64,000 bases of DNA from Vibrio sagamiensis NBRC 104589 (GCF_007990935.1 NZ_BJXJ01000002.1:62001-126000), one strand, 5' to 3'; shown: positions 18,832-30,757, counted from the first letter of the stretch. A program made the numbers and translations. The notes: generated by a model not told the origin, from the sequence alone.

Positions 18832-18870
18832 TTTTCTACTCTCTTTCCTCTCTTTTTTCTACTCTCTTTC
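18832..18870 (+). repeat. Pyrimidine-rich tract with a 16-bp direct repeat
   Basis: TTTTCTACTCTCTTTC occurs at 18832-18847 and again at 18855-18870, inside about 60 nt that are almost entirely C and T on the plus strand (18817-18878). It lies in the 599-bp gap between the first gltD and the second gltB. Apart from the hairpin before it and the palindrome after it, I see nothing else assignable in this gap. Slippage or a purine/pyrimidine structural element would explain it. Confidence 0.7.
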
Positions 18871-18989
18871 TTCACTCCGCTATGGAAGAAATAGCACGAC
18901 AAAGTGCAACTGAAAGCCCAATGTAGATGAATAATTCACAAAACTAACATTCGCATTATTAATCACTATTTACTTGACCTTTTTTCTTC

Positions 18990-19003
18990 CAAGCTATAGC
19001 TTG
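18990..19003. promoter_or_regulatory. 14-bp perfect palindrome before the second gltB
   Basis: CAAGCTATAGCTTG is symmetric in all 14 positions. A TTGACC at 18974-18979 sits 15 nt before the TATAGC inside the palindrome, so a promoter with an operator over its -10 is possible, though that spacing is short. The second gltB starts 153 bp further on. Confidence 0.35.
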
Positions 19004-19155
19004 TTTGACTATTGAGCACAAAAATGACATCTATCAAAAAATAAATAGTCTCAAATCCTGAATAACCATCAATTACCCATACTCAATCAAAATCATCAAC
19101 GGATGTCTTGTTGATGTATCTGCCAGGATGACAGATAAGCAAAAGGAGAATTGCT

Positions 19156-22100
19156 ATGGCTCTTTATGATCCAAGTCTTGAAAAAGACAATTGTGGATTC
19201 GGCTTAATCGCACATATGGAAGGGCAGCAAAGTCACAAACTGGTTCGAACTGCCATTTATGCTCTCGACCGCATGACTCACCGCGGCGGGATTGCCGCAG
19301 ATGGAAAAACTGGCGACGGCTGCGGCTTGCTGCTTCAAAAACCCGATTCTTATTTACGTTTGATCGCGGAAGAAAATGGTTTCAAACTTGGCAAGCAGTT
19401 TGCTATCGGAATGATCTTCTTTAGCCAAGACCCGCTCAAAGCTCAACTTGCCAAAGACATCGTCAACAAGGAACTTGCCCAAGAGACCTTAACTGTGGCT
19501 GGTTGGCGTGAGGTTCCGACTAACTCGGAGGTGCTCGGCCCAATCGCTGTCGATTCACTACCAAATATCCAGCAAGTCTTTATCTCTGCGCCAGCAGGTT
19601 GGCGTGAGCGTGATATTGAACGTCGTCTCTACATTGCACGCCGTCGCATCGAAAAACAAATCACTGAAGACCCGGACTTCTACATCTGTAGCTTGTCGAC
19701 ACAAGTTCTAGTGTACAAGGGCCTGTGCATGCCTGCAGACTTACCGCGCTTTTATCTTGATCTGGCGGATTTACGCATGGAATCCGCTATCTGCTTGTTC
19801 CACCAGCGATTTTCAACCAATACCCAGCCGCGTTGGCCTCTGGCTCAGCCATTTCGCTACCTCGCTCATAATGGTGAAATAAACACCATTGAAGGCAACC
19901 GCCAATGGGCACGAGCACGCGCTTACAAATTCTCATCGCCACTGCTGCCTGACCTCCAAACTGCGGCGCCATTTGTGAATGAAACAGGTTCAGATTCCTC
20001 AAGCCTAGATAATATGCTGGACCTCTTTTTAGCAGGCGGCATGGATATCTTCCGCGCCATGCGTATGCTAGTGCCACCAGCATGGCAAAACCACCCAGAT
20101 ATGGACCCGGATCTGCGCGCGTTTTACGACTTCAACTCCAAACACATGGAACCATGGGATGGCCCTGCAGGTATCGTACTGTCCGATGGCCGCTACGCTG
20201 CCTGTAACCTCGACCGCAATGGCCTTCGCCCTGCACGCTATGTGATCACAAAAGATAAGTTAATCACATTAGCTTCTGAAGTTGGCATTTGGGAATACGC
20301 TCCTGATGAAGTCGCAGAAAAGGGACGTGTTGCTCCTGGAGAGTTATTGGTTATCGATACTCGCAAAGGCAAACTTTGGCAGTCTAGTGAGATCGATACT
20401 GATCTCAAATCTCGTCACCCTTACCGAGAATGGATGGAAAACAACGTTCGTAAGCTCACACCTTTTGCTCAGCTACCTGAAGATCAAGTTGGCGAACGCA
20501 GCTTTGATGAAGACTTGCTTAAGACTTACCAAAAGCAATTTGCCATGAGTAACGAAGAAGTCGATCAAGTACTGCGTGTCCTCGGTGATATGGGTCAAGA
20601 AGCGGTCGGCTCTATGGGTGATGACACCCCAATGGCAGTTCTCTCGTCGAAAGAGCGCTTGGTAACTGACTACTTCCGCCAGAAGTTCGCTCAGGTAACC
20701 AACCCGCCAATCGATCCATTGCGTGAAAAACACGTAATGTCACTGGCGACCAGTATTGGCCAGGAGATGAACGTCTTCTGTGAAACCGATGGTCACGCCT
20801 ATCGAGTGACCTTCGATTCACCAGTACTACTTTACTCAGACATGCAGCAATTGCTTGATCTTGGTGACGATCACTACCGTAATACCATTCTCGACATCAA
20901 CTACGATCCACAACAGAAAGATCTCAAACAAGCCATTGATGATCTGTGTGAGCAAGCAGAACAGGTCGTACGTGAAGGCACGGTTCTGGTTGTGCTTTCA
21001 GATCGCGCTTTAGTCAAAGACAAACTGCCAATTCCTGCAGCAATGGCAGTCGGTGCGGTTCAAACTCGCTTGATCGATGCGAACTTACGTTGTGATGCCA
21101 ACATTGTTGTTGAGACCGCAACTGCACGTGACCCACACCAATTTGCTGTTTTGCTTGGCTTTGGCGCCACTGCAGTTTACCCATACCTAGCTTATGAAGC
21201 GCTAGGAAAGCTGATTGATGATAAAGCGCTAGAAAAAGACTATCGCGATGTGATGCAAAACTACCAATACGGCATCAACAAAGGTCTGTATAAGATCATG
21301 TCAAAAATGGGGATTTCTACCATCGCCTCTTACCGTTGCTCACAACTGTTTGAAGCCGTTGGTTTAAGTACAGAAGTCGTAAATCTGTGTTTTAAAGGCG
21401 TAACAACTCGTATTGAAGGCGCGAACTTCGATGACTTTCAACAAGACTTGTACAACCTTTCTCGCAAAGCTTGGGCAAAACGTAAGGCCATCGAGCATGG
21501 TGGTTTATTGAAATATGTTCATGGAGGTGAGTATCATGCCTATAACCCAGATGTCGTTAGTAAACTACAAAGTGCCGTAAAAACGGGTGATATCAGCGAT
21601 TATCAACGCTTTTCTTCACAAGTCAACCAACGCCCAGTTGCGATGCTGCGCGACTTAATGTCACTGAAAAAATCAGACTCACCGCTACCACTTGAGCAAA
21701 TCGAGCCAAGCACAGAACTGTTCAAACGCTTTGACTCGGCGGCCATGTCAATTGGTGCACTTAGCCCAGAAGCACATGAAGCTTTAGCAACAGCTATGAA
21801 CCGCCTTGGTGGTTACTCTAACTCAGGTGAAGGCGGTGAAGATCCACGTCGCTTCGGTACAGAGCGTAACTCGCGTATCAAGCAGATTGCTTCCGGGCGA
21901 TTTGGTGTTACGCCTCACTACCTCACCAATGCAGACGTACTGCAGATCAAGGTGGCACAGGGTGCAAAGCCGGGCGAAGGTGGTCAGTTACCGGGACACA
22001 AAGTCACCGCAGAAATCGCAAAACTGCGTTATTCGGTACAGGGGGTAACTCTGATCTCCCCTCCTCCACATCACGATATATATTCTATTGAAGACTTAGC

Positions 22101-23619
22101 CCAGCTGATCTTCGACCTAAAACAAGTCAATCCAAACGCACTGATTTCCGTAAAGTTAGTCTCTGAACCCGGTGTCGGTACTATCGCAACAGGTGTCGCT
22201 AAAGCTTACGCAGACCTCATTACCATCTCTGGTTACGACGGCGGTACCGCAGCAAGCCCATTAACTTCTGTGAAATACGCAGGTAGCCCTTGGGAGTTAG
22301 GACTGGCAGAAACACAACAAGCACTGGTTGCCAACGGTCTTCGTCATAAGATCCGCTTGCAAGTAGATGGTGGTCTAAAAACCGGTCTAGATGTGGTGAA
22401 AGCGGCGATTCTCGGTGCGGAAAGCTTCGGTTTTGGTACTGCACCAATGGTGGCAATGGGTTGTAAGTTCCTACGTATTTGTCACCTCAACAACTGTGCG
22501 ACTGGCGTTGCAACTCAAGACGAGACATTACGTAATGAGTACTTCAAAGGTTTACCAGAAATGGTGATGAACTACTTCATCGGACTGGCAGACGAAGTAC
22601 GCGGATTGCTTGCTGAACTTGGCGTTGAAAAACTGACTGACTTGATTGGACGTACAGATCTGTTGGAAAGCGTTGAAGGTCTGACAGCAAAACAAACCAA
22701 GCTCGATTTATCGAATATCCTGGAGACACCCATCTCTCCAGAAGGACACCCTCTTTACTGGACACAACCAAATACACCATTTGATAAAGCAGAGCTAAAC
22801 AACAAGATCATTGAAGACGCGCAGCAAGCGGTTGAAAAACGACAATCTACTAGCTTCTTCTACAACGTGATCAATACCGACCGTTCTGTTGGTGCTCGAT
22901 TATCAGGTGAAATAGCTCAGCGCTACGGTAACCAAGGCATGGCGGCAACCCCCATCAAATTATACTTAGATGGCACTGCTGGTCAGTCATTTGGCGTTTG
23001 GAACGCAGGTGGCGTTGAGCTTTACCTCACTGGCGATGCAAACGACTATGTAGGCAAAGGCATGGCTGGCGGTAAGGTGGTAATCAAACCCCATCTAGGC
23101 ACTGCATTTAAGTGTAATGATGCGACTATCATTGGTAACACTTGTCTGTACGGCGCGACCGGCGGTAAGCTGTTTGCGGCAGGTAAAGCCGGTGAACGCT
23201 TTGGCGTGCGCAATTCAGGTACGATTGCCGTTATTGAAGGTGCTGGCGATAACGCTTGTGAGTACATGACAGGTGGCATTGTTGCCATACTAGGCGCGAC
23301 CGGCGTGAACTTCGGCGCAGGCATGACCGGCGGTTTTGCTTACGTATTAGATGAGAATCAAGACTTCCAAGGTCGCGTGAACAACGAATCGGTTGAAGCG
23401 ATTTCTCTGTCAGATCTCTACATCCATCAGGAGCACTTACGTGGCCTGATTGCCGAACATCTTGAAGAAACCGGATCGAGTCACGCAGAAGATATCTTGG
23501 CGAACTTTGATGAATGGATTCCAAAGTTCTATTTGGTCAAACCACAAGCGGCAGACTTGCGTACACTGCTTGGTCACCAGAGTCGCAGTGCCGCAGAACT
23601 GCGCGTTCAAGCCCAGTAA
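19156..23619 (+). CDS. gltB: Glutamate synthase large subunit, second copy (E. coli type)
   Basis: 1487 residues with the same domain order as the first copy but the enterobacterial sequence type: [20 protein letters not shown] with nucleophile C13 after a 12-residue propeptide, then [13 protein letters not shown]. The [3Fe-4S] cysteines are in [12 protein letters not shown] (about 1102-1113), and the FMN domain carries [18 protein letters not shown]. The ATG at 19156 has AAAGGAG at good spacing. gltD follows after 20 nt. With two complete GOGAT systems side by side, the cell could use them under different nitrogen or carbon conditions, but the sequence does not say which. Confidence 0.97.
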   Translation: MALYDPSLEKDNCGFGLIAHMEGQQSHKLVRTAIYALDRMTHRGGIAADGKTGDGCGLLLQKPDSYLRLIAEENGFKLGKQFAIGMIFFSQDPLKAQLAKDIVNKELAQETLTVAGWREVPTNSEVLGPIAVDSLPNIQQVFISAPAGWRERDIERRLYIARRRIEKQITEDPDFYICSLSTQVLVYKGLCMPADLPRFYLDLADLRMESAICLFHQRFSTNTQPRWPLAQPFRYLAHNGEINTIEGNRQWARARAYKFSSPLLPDLQTAAPFVNETGSDSSSLDNMLDLFLAGGMDIFRAMRMLVPPAWQNHPDMDPDLRAFYDFNSKHMEPWDGPAGIVLSDGRYAACNLDRNGLRPARYVITKDKLITLASEVGIWEYAPDEVAEKGRVAPGELLVIDTRKGKLWQSSEIDTDLKSRHPYREWMENNVRKLTPFAQLPEDQVGERSFDEDLLKTYQKQFAMSNEEVDQVLRVLGDMGQEAVGSMGDDTPMAVLSSKERLVTDYFRQKFAQVTNPPIDPLREKHVMSLATSIGQEMNVFCETDGHAYRVTFDSPVLLYSDMQQLLDLGDDHYRNTILDINYDPQQKDLKQAIDDLCEQAEQVVREGTVLVVLSDRALVKDKLPIPAAMAVGAVQTRLIDANLRCDANIVVETATARDPHQFAVLLGFGATAVYPYLAYEALGKLIDDKALEKDYRDVMQNYQYGINKGLYKIMSKMGISTIASYRCSQLFEAVGLSTEVVNLCFKGVTTRIEGANFDDFQQDLYNLSRKAWAKRKAIEHGGLLKYVHGGEYHAYNPDVVSKLQSAVKTGDISDYQRFSSQVNQRPVAMLRDLMSLKKSDSPLPLEQIEPSTELFKRFDSAAMSIGALSPEAHEALATAMNRLGGYSNSGEGGEDPRRFGTERNSRIKQIASGRFGVTPHYLTNADVLQIKVAQGAKPGEGGQLPGHKVTAEIAKLRYSVQGVTLISPPPHHDIYSIEDLAQLIFDLKQVNPNALISVKLVSEPGVGTIATGVAKAYADLITISGYDGGTAASPLTSVKYAGSPWELGLAETQQALVANGLRHKIRLQVDGGLKTGLDVVKAAILGAESFGFGTAPMVAMGCKFLRICHLNNCATGVATQDETLRNEYFKGLPEMVMNYFIGLADEVRGLLAELGVEKLTDLIGRTDLLESVEGLTAKQTKLDLSNILETPISPEGHPLYWTQPNTPFDKAELNNKIIEDAQQAVEKRQSTSFFYNVINTDRSVGARLSGEIAQRYGNQGMAATPIKLYLDGTAGQSFGVWNAGGVELYLTGDANDYVGKGMAGGKVVIKPHLGTAFKCNDATIIGNTCLYGATGGKLFAAGKAGERFGVRNSGTIAVIEGAGDNACEYMTGGIVAILGATGVNFGAGMTGGFAYVLDENQDFQGRVNNESVEAISLSDLYIHQEHLRGLIAEHLEETGSSHAEDILANFDEWIPKFYLVKPQAADLRTLLGHQSRSAAELRVQAQ

Positions 23620-23636
23620 TCATGGAGGATATTTGA

Positions 23637-25052
<1,416 letters not shown>

Positions 25053-25073
25053 GGCCGTCTCTTGTCTTAAATA

Positions 25074-25095
25074 AAGGGGCTCAATCGGGCCTCTT
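25074..25095 (+). terminator. Likely terminator of the second gltBD operon
   Basis: RNA hairpin AAGGGGCUC/GGGCCUCUU with a 4-nt AAUC loop and two GU pairs, 21 nt after the gltD stop. The T tract is short and runs directly into the next palindrome. Confidence 0.5.
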
Positions 25096-25137
25096 ATACC
25101 CAAGCGATCTCAAGGTACAGAAGTTGCTTGGGTATAA
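25094..25137. repeat. Palindromic intergenic element with 12-bp perfect arms
   Basis: TTATACCCAAGC (25094-25105) and GCTTGGGTATAA (25126-25137) are exact reverse complements separated by 20 nt. I recall elements with this type of arm as dispersed intergenic repeats in vibrio genomes, but I cannot count copies from one window. As RNA it forms a strong hairpin between gltD and the downstream lipoprotein gene. Confidence 0.6.
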
Positions 25138-25210
25138 AACAGAAACATCATGTGATCATCTCAGTACAATTTAGGTATATACTGAGGAACCATCAGCAAA
25201 AAAGAAAACC

Positions 25211-25639
25211 ATGAAAAAAACGGCACTCCTTCCTATTATATTTTTCAATTTAACTGCATGCAGTCAAGGAATGACCTCAATGATCGATCGCTCTCACATG
25301 CCTTGTGGCAATAAACCTAATTGTGTCTCGACTCAAGATACTCGAGCCAAATTTGCACTTATACCATATACACTCAGCGATTCAGCGACTATCGATGCGA
25401 TTGAGCAAGCGGCTTTAGCGCTACCCGGAGCAAAGACCGCTGTTAAACAAAATGACTACTTGCGCATTGAATGTACATCCAAAATCATGCGATTTGTCGA
25501 CGATTTAGAATTAAAGATCAAAGGTAACACCCTGCTCGTCCGATCTGAATCTCGTGTCGGTTATTCAGACTTTGGCGTGAACCGTAAACGTGCAGATCAA
25601 CTCAGAACCTTGCTAATAGAAGCAAAGTTAATCAAATAA
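25211..25639 (+). CDS. DUF1499 family lipoprotein
   Basis: 142 residues. A lipoprotein signal ends in the lipobox LTAC (Cys at about 17). The DUF1499 signature follows: CGNKPNCVSTQD near the start, then a domain with LRIECTSKIMRFVDDLELKI and VRSESRVGYSDFGVNRKRADQLR. The family's biochemical role is not known to me; it occurs in many bacteria as a secreted or membrane-anchored protein. It stands alone on the plus strand, 65 bp before mtnN, with TATACT-like sequence upstream as a possible -10. Confidence 0.85.
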   Translation: MKKTALLPIIFFNLTACSQGMTSMIDRSHMPCGNKPNCVSTQDTRAKFALIPYTLSDSATIDAIEQAALALPGAKTAVKQNDYLRIECTSKIMRFVDDLELKIKGNTLLVRSESRVGYSDFGVNRKRADQLRTLLIEAKLIK

Positions 25640-25664
25640 CGCCCCTATATCAACACAGAGTGGT

Positions 25665-25703
25665 ATACTCTCATAAAATTAATTGTTATCAATAAGAGAG
25701 TAT
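25665..25703 (+). promoter_or_regulatory. Inverted repeat enclosing the mtnN ribosome site
   Basis: ATACTCTC (25665-25672) and GAGAGTAT (25696-25703) are exact complements with 23 nt between. The downstream arm contains the AAGAGAG ribosome site of mtnN, whose ATG is at 25705. If both arms are transcribed, the hairpin would hide the ribosome site. TATACT in the first arm may instead be the -10, in which case only DNA-level symmetry is involved. Confidence 0.4.
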
Positions 25704-25704
25704 T

Positions 25705-26400
25705 ATGAAAGTTGGTATCATCGGCGCGATGGAACAGGAAGTGACCATATTAAAAGAAACAATGACAAACTGCCAAACTGTAACGAAGGCAGGTTGTACA
25801 TTCTTCTCTGGACAAATCAACGATGTTGACGTGGTTCTACTTCAATCGGGTATCGGTAAAGTCGCAGCAGCAATAGGCACAACCATTCTGTTAGACGAAT
25901 ACCAACCAGATGTTGTCATTAACACCGGTTCAGCGGGTGGTTTTGACGCCAGCCTAAATCTTGGTGATGTCGTTATTTCAACTGAAGTTCGTCATCACGA
26001 CGCAGATGTGACTGCATTTGGCTACGAAATGGGGCAAATGGCAGGCCAACCTGCGGCATTCCGAGCCGATAATAAATTAGTTGAACTCGCCGAAAACGCA
26101 CTCGCACAAATGGAAAATACCCATGCAGTTCGTGGTCTTATCTGTACAGGTGATGCATTCGTTTGTACTTCTGAGCGCCAAGAGTTTATCCGCAGTCATT
26201 TCCCGAAAGCTATCGCAGTAGAAATGGAAGCATCCGCCATCGCTCAAACTTGTCACCAATTCAACACACCTTTTGTCGTAGTGCGCGCCATCTCAGATGT
26301 TGCAGACAAAGAATCACCAATGAGTTTTGAAGAGTTTTTGCCATTAGCAGCAAAGAGCTCCTCAGAAATGGTGTTCAACATGTTGGAATTGACTAAATAA
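25705..26400 (+). CDS. mtnN: 5'-methylthioadenosine/S-adenosylhomocysteine nucleosidase
   Basis: Cleaves adenine from MTA, SAH and 5'-deoxyadenosine, feeding methionine recycling and, through S-ribosylhomocysteine, LuxS and AI-2 synthesis. The 231 residues match the family length. Catalytic features are E12 in [10 protein letters not shown], the ribose-binding [10 protein letters not shown], and the catalytic Asp in [11 protein letters not shown]. The stop is 12 nt before the cbiB-like gene, and btuF follows with a one-base overlap, giving the mtnN-cbiB-btuF grouping known from several gammaproteobacteria. Confidence 0.97.
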   Translation: MKVGIIGAMEQEVTILKETMTNCQTVTKAGCTFFSGQINDVDVVLLQSGIGKVAAAIGTTILLDEYQPDVVINTGSAGGFDASLNLGDVVISTEVRHHDADVTAFGYEMGQMAGQPAAFRADNKLVELAENALAQMENTHAVRGLICTGDAFVCTSERQEFIRSHFPKAIAVEMEASAIAQTCHQFNTPFVVVRAISDVADKESPMSFEEFLPLAAKSSSEMVFNMLELTK

Positions 26401-26412
26401 ACCTTCTCTTAG

Positions 26413-27366
26413 ATGAAAGAATTCTTTCAACTTTTGTATGCTGATGGTGTGCTCCTCGTTATGTGGGGAGCACTGCTCTTTCATCTCGTTCTCCCTATCC
26501 CCCATTCTTTACACCCGGTCACGCTTTGGCAAAAATTTGCTGAACAACTGATGGGGAAAGTAAATAATCATCATAGCAACTCCCAAAGTATCATTTCTGG
26601 CAGTCTTGCCCTGCTGCTTATGCTGCTTCCTTGTCTCATTTTGTTGATCGCAATGAAGCCATTAGTGTGGCAAGCCCCTTTATTTGAACTGGCTTTACTG
26701 CTAATTGCTCTCGATTGGTGTAAGAACGAAACATTGACCAAAAAGCTTGTTAACGCATTAGCTAATCAAGACAAAATTCGAGCCAGAACACTCTTAAAAC
26801 CATACCTCAATCGTGACACCGATACGCTGTCTCTATTAGGTATCGGTAAAGCCGGCGCAGAAACCATCATAATGGGCTATGGACGAAACGTCGTGTGCGT
26901 TTTATTTTGGTATGGCTTGACTGGTGGCATTGGTGCCATCCTGTACCGTCTCACGGCGGAACTTGCCCGAGCTTGGTCACCCAGTCGCCGTCAATATAAC
27001 CCATTTGGCAAACCCGCCATCCAAGTGACAGCGGCCCTCGAGCTTGTCCCTTTGCGCCTATTTTCCTTGCTGATTGTGGTTGGTAAAAATGGCTTATATG
27101 TACTAAAAAACGTGCTCCAACAAGCAAAATCATGGCCTTTACCCGGTCCAGGCTGGCTACTCTGTTCAATTGGAATTAAGCTGCAATTGTCATTGGGAGG
27201 GCCGGCATTATATCAAGGTCATCGCTCAGAACGTGCTAAAATTGGCGGCAGAATTGCTCCTTCAGCGATTCACCTTGCACAAATACAAACGTTACTCGTG
27301 TGGCGTATTTTTACTTGGATTGTCATCCAAAGCGTATTACTTGGCCTCATTTATCAGGGACTATAA
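26413..27366 (+). CDS. CobD/CbiB-family membrane protein (cobalamin biosynthesis or salvage)
   Basis: 317-residue polytopic membrane protein with segments at about 12-32, 65-85, 90-105, 155-180 and 295-317. The CbiB-like region includes KTLxxPYLNRDTDTLS-type and TGGIGAILYRL motifs and ends with a P-G-P-G stretch and GGPALYQG. CbiB attaches aminopropanol to cobyric acid in B12 synthesis. Vibrios usually lack the full corrin pathway, so a salvage role beside btuF is plausible. It is divergent enough that I give no symbol. The stop overlaps the btuF ATG (TAATG). Confidence 0.8.
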   Translation: MKEFFQLLYADGVLLVMWGALLFHLVLPIPHSLHPVTLWQKFAEQLMGKVNNHHSNSQSIISGSLALLLMLLPCLILLIAMKPLVWQAPLFELALLLIALDWCKNETLTKKLVNALANQDKIRARTLLKPYLNRDTDTLSLLGIGKAGAETIIMGYGRNVVCVLFWYGLTGGIGAILYRLTAELARAWSPSRRQYNPFGKPAIQVTAALELVPLRLFSLLIVVGKNGLYVLKNVLQQAKSWPLPGPGWLLCSIGIKLQLSLGGPALYQGHRSERAKIGGRIAPSAIHLAQIQTLLVWRIFTWIVIQSVLLGLIYQGL

Positions 27367-28199
27367 TGAACCCACTTTTGTTAGCTTTGCCTGCTATTAT
27401 CATGTTGTTTTCAGCTCAACCATACGCTCACACAGAAGTGCAAAAAGTGATTAGCCTTTCTCCACACGCAACCGAACTTGCCTATGCTGCGGGATTAGGT
27501 GACAAACTGATTGCCGTGAGTGAAATGAGCGATTATCCACAACAAGCCAAACAACTGGAAACCGTCTCCAATTACCAAGGGATTAAACTCGAACGTATTC
27601 TTACTCTTAAGCCTGACCTTGTACTTGCTTGGCCGGAGGGTAATCCGGTAAAAGAACTGGAGAAATTGGCTCAATTTGGGATACCGATATATGATACCAC
27701 TGCACATTCTCTAGAAGATATTGCTAAACATATTGAGCAATTGAGTGTTTACACTGAGAAGCCTGAAGTGGGCCAAAAAGCCGCCGCAAATTTTCGAGCC
27801 CAATTAGAGTTATTGCAAACCAAATACCAGACAAACAACAAAGTACGCTACTTTTACCAAATAAGCGACAAACCTCTTATGACCGTCACGGGACACCATT
27901 GGCCCAGTGAAGTGTTTCACTTTTGTGGTGGCGAGAATATTTTCGAGAGTTCTCTTGCCCCTTATCCACAAGTCAACCTTGAGCAGGTCATTCTCCGCCA
28001 ACCGGAAGCGCTTTTTGTTTCTCGACAATCCGTCGGACAACAAGGGATCTGGAACAAATGGAAACCTGACCTTATCGCTTTTCAAAATGGCAATGTCTGG
28101 TCTCCTAACCGTGACTGGCTTAATCGCCAAACTCCCAGAACCTTACAAGCAGTAAAAGAAGTGTGCGAATATTTTGAGCGTGTTCGGCAAAAACGCTAA
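27366..28199 (+). CDS. btuF: Vitamin B12 ABC transporter, periplasmic binding protein
   Basis: Captures cobalamin in the periplasm for BtuCD. The signal peptide is MNPLLLALPAIIMLFSAQPY. The class III binding-protein fold follows, with VISLSPHATELAYAAG, LKPDLVLAWPEGNP, and a late conserved segment around RDWLNRQTPRTLQAVKEVC. I chose ATG 27366 (277 aa) because it gives a clean signal peptide and overlaps the upstream stop. An in-frame codon at 27300 would place the signal inside the previous gene. btuC and btuD are not in this window. Confidence 0.93.
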   Translation: MNPLLLALPAIIMLFSAQPYAHTEVQKVISLSPHATELAYAAGLGDKLIAVSEMSDYPQQAKQLETVSNYQGIKLERILTLKPDLVLAWPEGNPVKELEKLAQFGIPIYDTTAHSLEDIAKHIEQLSVYTEKPEVGQKAAANFRAQLELLQTKYQTNNKVRYFYQISDKPLMTVTGHHWPSEVFHFCGGENIFESSLAPYPQVNLEQVILRQPEALFVSRQSVGQQGIWNKWKPDLIAFQNGNVWSPNRDWLNRQTPRTLQAVKEVCEYFERVRQKR

Positions 28200-28267
28200 C
28201 GTTTTCGTGGCAAATCTCGTACAATTCCCGTCCATTTTCCACAAGTTGTTTAAAGGTACCAAGTAAC

Positions 28268-28888
28268 ATGGACTCCATGCTGCTTTATATGATCGATTTA
28301 TTCGGTACTGCTATTTTTGCTATTTCAGGTGTATTGCTCGCTGGTCGCCTAAAAATGGATCCTTTCGGTGTGGTCGTTCTTGGCAGCGTCACCGCGATCG
28401 GTGGTGGCACAATAAGAGACATGACACTCGGCGCAACCCCCGTTTTTTGGGTCATTAACAATACTTACCTATGGGTCATTTTGATCACCTGTGTCGTCAC
28501 TATGCTTCTAGTACGCCGCCCCAAACGTTTAGCTTGGTGGGTCTTACCAGTATGTGACGCGATAGGCTTAGCGGTATTTGTTGGGATTGGTGTCGAAAAA
28601 GCGCTGGCTTATAACGCTTCCAGCATGGTAGCGGTCATTATGGGAGTCATTACCGGCTGTGGTGGCGGTATAATCCGTGATGTTCTCGCACGTGAAGTCC
28701 CCATGGTATTACGTAGCGAAGTATACGCAACAGCCTGCATTTTAGGCGGCGTTTGTCACACAGTCGTGCTGCACTTTACTCAAGACCACTCTGCTGCATT
28801 ACTCAGCGGTATCGTCTCTACTTTGCTTATCAGGCTGGCTGCAATTCGCTGGCATTTGTCTTTGCCTATTTTTGCTATTAATCGATAA
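28268..28888 (+). CDS. Trimeric intracellular cation channel (TRIC/UPF0126) family membrane protein
   Basis: 206 residues with about seven transmembrane segments arranged as two similar halves, each with the glycine-rich motif of the family: AIGGGTIRDMTLG (about 43-55) and GCGGGIIRDVLAR (about 131-143). Prokaryotic TRIC proteins conduct monovalent cations as trimers, but the physiological role of this branch is not established. The gene is 68 bp after btuF with AAAGGTA upstream of the ATG. It may be separately transcribed. Confidence 0.9.
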   Translation: MDSMLLYMIDLFGTAIFAISGVLLAGRLKMDPFGVVVLGSVTAIGGGTIRDMTLGATPVFWVINNTYLWVILITCVVTMLLVRRPKRLAWWVLPVCDAIGLAVFVGIGVEKALAYNASSMVAVIMGVITGCGGGIIRDVLAREVPMVLRSEVYATACILGGVCHTVVLHFTQDHSAALLSGIVSTLLIRLAAIRWHLSLPIFAINR

Positions 28889-29027
28889 GGGTTAAACATC
28901 TTTAAACAAGGTACGAATTCAAAAAACTAAACTCATGCTAGGCTCTGCCTTAGGATTTAACCATTGGCATCTTTATCAAAACTTGGCTATATTGGCGCCA
29001 TTATTATTCCTATTATTCACGAGCGAT

Positions 29028-29888
29028 ATGTTACTCGAAGGCATTGAAACACTGTTAGTGTTGAGCAAAGCAAAAACGATGAGCCGCACTGGGAGTTTGC
29101 TGTATATCAGCCAATCTGCAGTGAGTAAACGTATCGCTAACTTAGAAAAAAAACTGGGGAAGAAACTTGTAGAGCCGTCGGGGCGAACCATTAAACTGAC
29201 ACCAGATGGCCTTGCGTTAATCGAAAATATTGGACCATCATTTAATGAATTACGTGGTCTTATTTATGAACAACAAGAACTTGAAGATACATCTTTAATT
29301 ACCTTAGATAGCTCAAAATCTCTTATTGCTGGTTACCTTGGAAAAACCATTGGTGATTACTTCAAGCACGATCAATATTTAACGATCACAACCAACCACA
29401 GCCCAAGAATTGTAGAACGAGTCCAATCGGGTAAAGCAACGATTGGCCTTTGTGCTGGCTTGCTTCCGGCTCATCATGGCTTGATGGCTTTTCACTTATG
29501 TGATGAACCTTTCTTCCTTATTAATGATCAACCGTTGCACTCCCTACCAGAAAGAGTCATCACTAATGATTTAACCAATCCTGCCAATAACTACCAACTT
29601 CCTGCATTAGAAAAACTAGGAATTAAGCCACTGATGGAAATGGATGCGTACACTGCAGCAGCGCAGCTTGCACTCGGTGGCGTTGCCCCAGCATTGATTC
29701 CATTATCTATTGTAAAAGCACTCAAGATCCCTGCTCATTATTGCTTTACCTTTGAAGCACTAGAATCTTTAATTCGACCAATTCATATCTGTGTTAGACA
29801 GAATGTCTATCAGTCACCAAGAGTTAAAGCACTGATAAAAACCATTGCTGATGTTGTTGCCAAAGAAGTTTTAATGCCATCAGCATAG
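29028..29888 (+). CDS. LysR-family transcriptional regulator
   Basis: An N-terminal winged helix (METLL-like start MLLEGIETLLVLSKAKTMSRTGSLLYISQSAVSKRIANLE) is followed by a substrate-binding domain of the LysR type, 286 residues in all. I chose ATG 29028 because family members start at this helix. An upstream ATG at 28935 would add a hydrophobic stretch foreign to the family. The ligand and target are unknown. The neighbouring permease on the opposite strand is a possible target. The last 65 bp overlap the 3' end of that permease gene. Confidence 0.88.
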   Translation: MLLEGIETLLVLSKAKTMSRTGSLLYISQSAVSKRIANLEKKLGKKLVEPSGRTIKLTPDGLALIENIGPSFNELRGLIYEQQELEDTSLITLDSSKSLIAGYLGKTIGDYFKHDQYLTITTNHSPRIVERVQSGKATIGLCAGLLPAHHGLMAFHLCDEPFFLINDQPLHSLPERVITNDLTNPANNYQLPALEKLGIKPLMEMDAYTAAAQLALGGVAPALIPLSIVKALKIPAHYCFTFEALESLIRPIHICVRQNVYQSPRVKALIKTIADVVAKEVLMPSA

Positions 29889-30603
29889 ACATAATAATCA
29901 CAATGGGTTTGATCCACTTTTGCCCTTTGGTGACCACGACTTTTGCGCCAAATTGTGCGCCAATAAAGCCACCTATTGCCATCGTCAATCCGATCTCCCA
30001 AACCGGCAGGCCTGCCAAAATAAAAAACAGTAACGCAGCAAGATTAGAGGTAAAGTTTAAAACTTTTGTCCGTGCTGTAGCCTCAATCAAAGAACAGTTA
30101 GCAAGCACAACAAAGCACACGGTAAATATCGATCCTGTTCCTGGACCAAAAAAGCCATCATAGAAACCAACCCCGCCCCCAATAGACAATGCAAATATCG
30201 CTTCAGATAGCTTAGCCTTTGTGTCTGTTTGAGTGGTAACTGGTGCGAGCAAAAAGTACAGAGAGATGGCAATTAGTAACACAGGAATCAAGCTCGTGAG
30301 TATACTCGCATCGATATATTGCACCACTTCTGCCCCGATCGCCGACCCGATAAACGTACAGAAAATAGCAAGTCGCATCTGTTTTAGACTGACAACCCCA
30401 TTGCGTACAAAAAACCAACTCGCAGAAAAACTACCAAATGAACTTTGCAGCTTATTGGTGGCTAATGCTTGAGTAGGAGTTAAACCTGAAGCTAATAATG
30501 CGGGTAATGTGATTAATCCGCCGCCCCCAGCCATGGCATCGATAAATCCAGCCACTGATGCCACAAAAAATAACATCGTAAGAATCTCAAAGCTCAATTC
30601 CAT
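29824..30603 (-). CDS. TSUP (TauE/SafE) family membrane permease
   Basis: 259-residue membrane protein with about eight hydrophobic segments and the two repeated TauE/SafE motifs: FIDAMAGGGGLITLPALLASGLTP near the N-terminus and GGGVGFYDGFFGPGTGS in the second half. Relatives export sulfite, sulfoacetate or other small anions; the substrate here cannot be told. It converges on the LysR gene and overlaps it by 65 bp tail to tail. The gene stands alone, with carB 234 bp away on the same strand. Confidence 0.9.
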   Translation of the reverse strand: MELSFEILTMLFFVASVAGFIDAMAGGGGLITLPALLASGLTPTQALATNKLQSSFGSFSASWFFVRNGVVSLKQMRLAIFCTFIGSAIGAEVVQYIDASILTSLIPVLLIAISLYFLLAPVTTQTDTKAKLSEAIFALSIGGGVGFYDGFFGPGTGSIFTVCFVVLANCSLIEATARTKVLNFTSNLAALLFFILAGLPVWEIGLTMAIGGFIGAQFGAKVVVTKGQKWIKPIVIIMSMLMALKLLWQQHQQWFLSVL

Positions 30604-30757
30604 CTAACCACCCAATAATTATAAAAGTAACAATTTCGGGTACATTAACACTGATTGAGATAAGAGATAATGGAAAGTCTAGATACTGATCTATTCCTTT
30701 TTTTCATGATTAGACCGAATCTCGGTTGACTGAGCAAACGAATTAGAGCAATGATTT

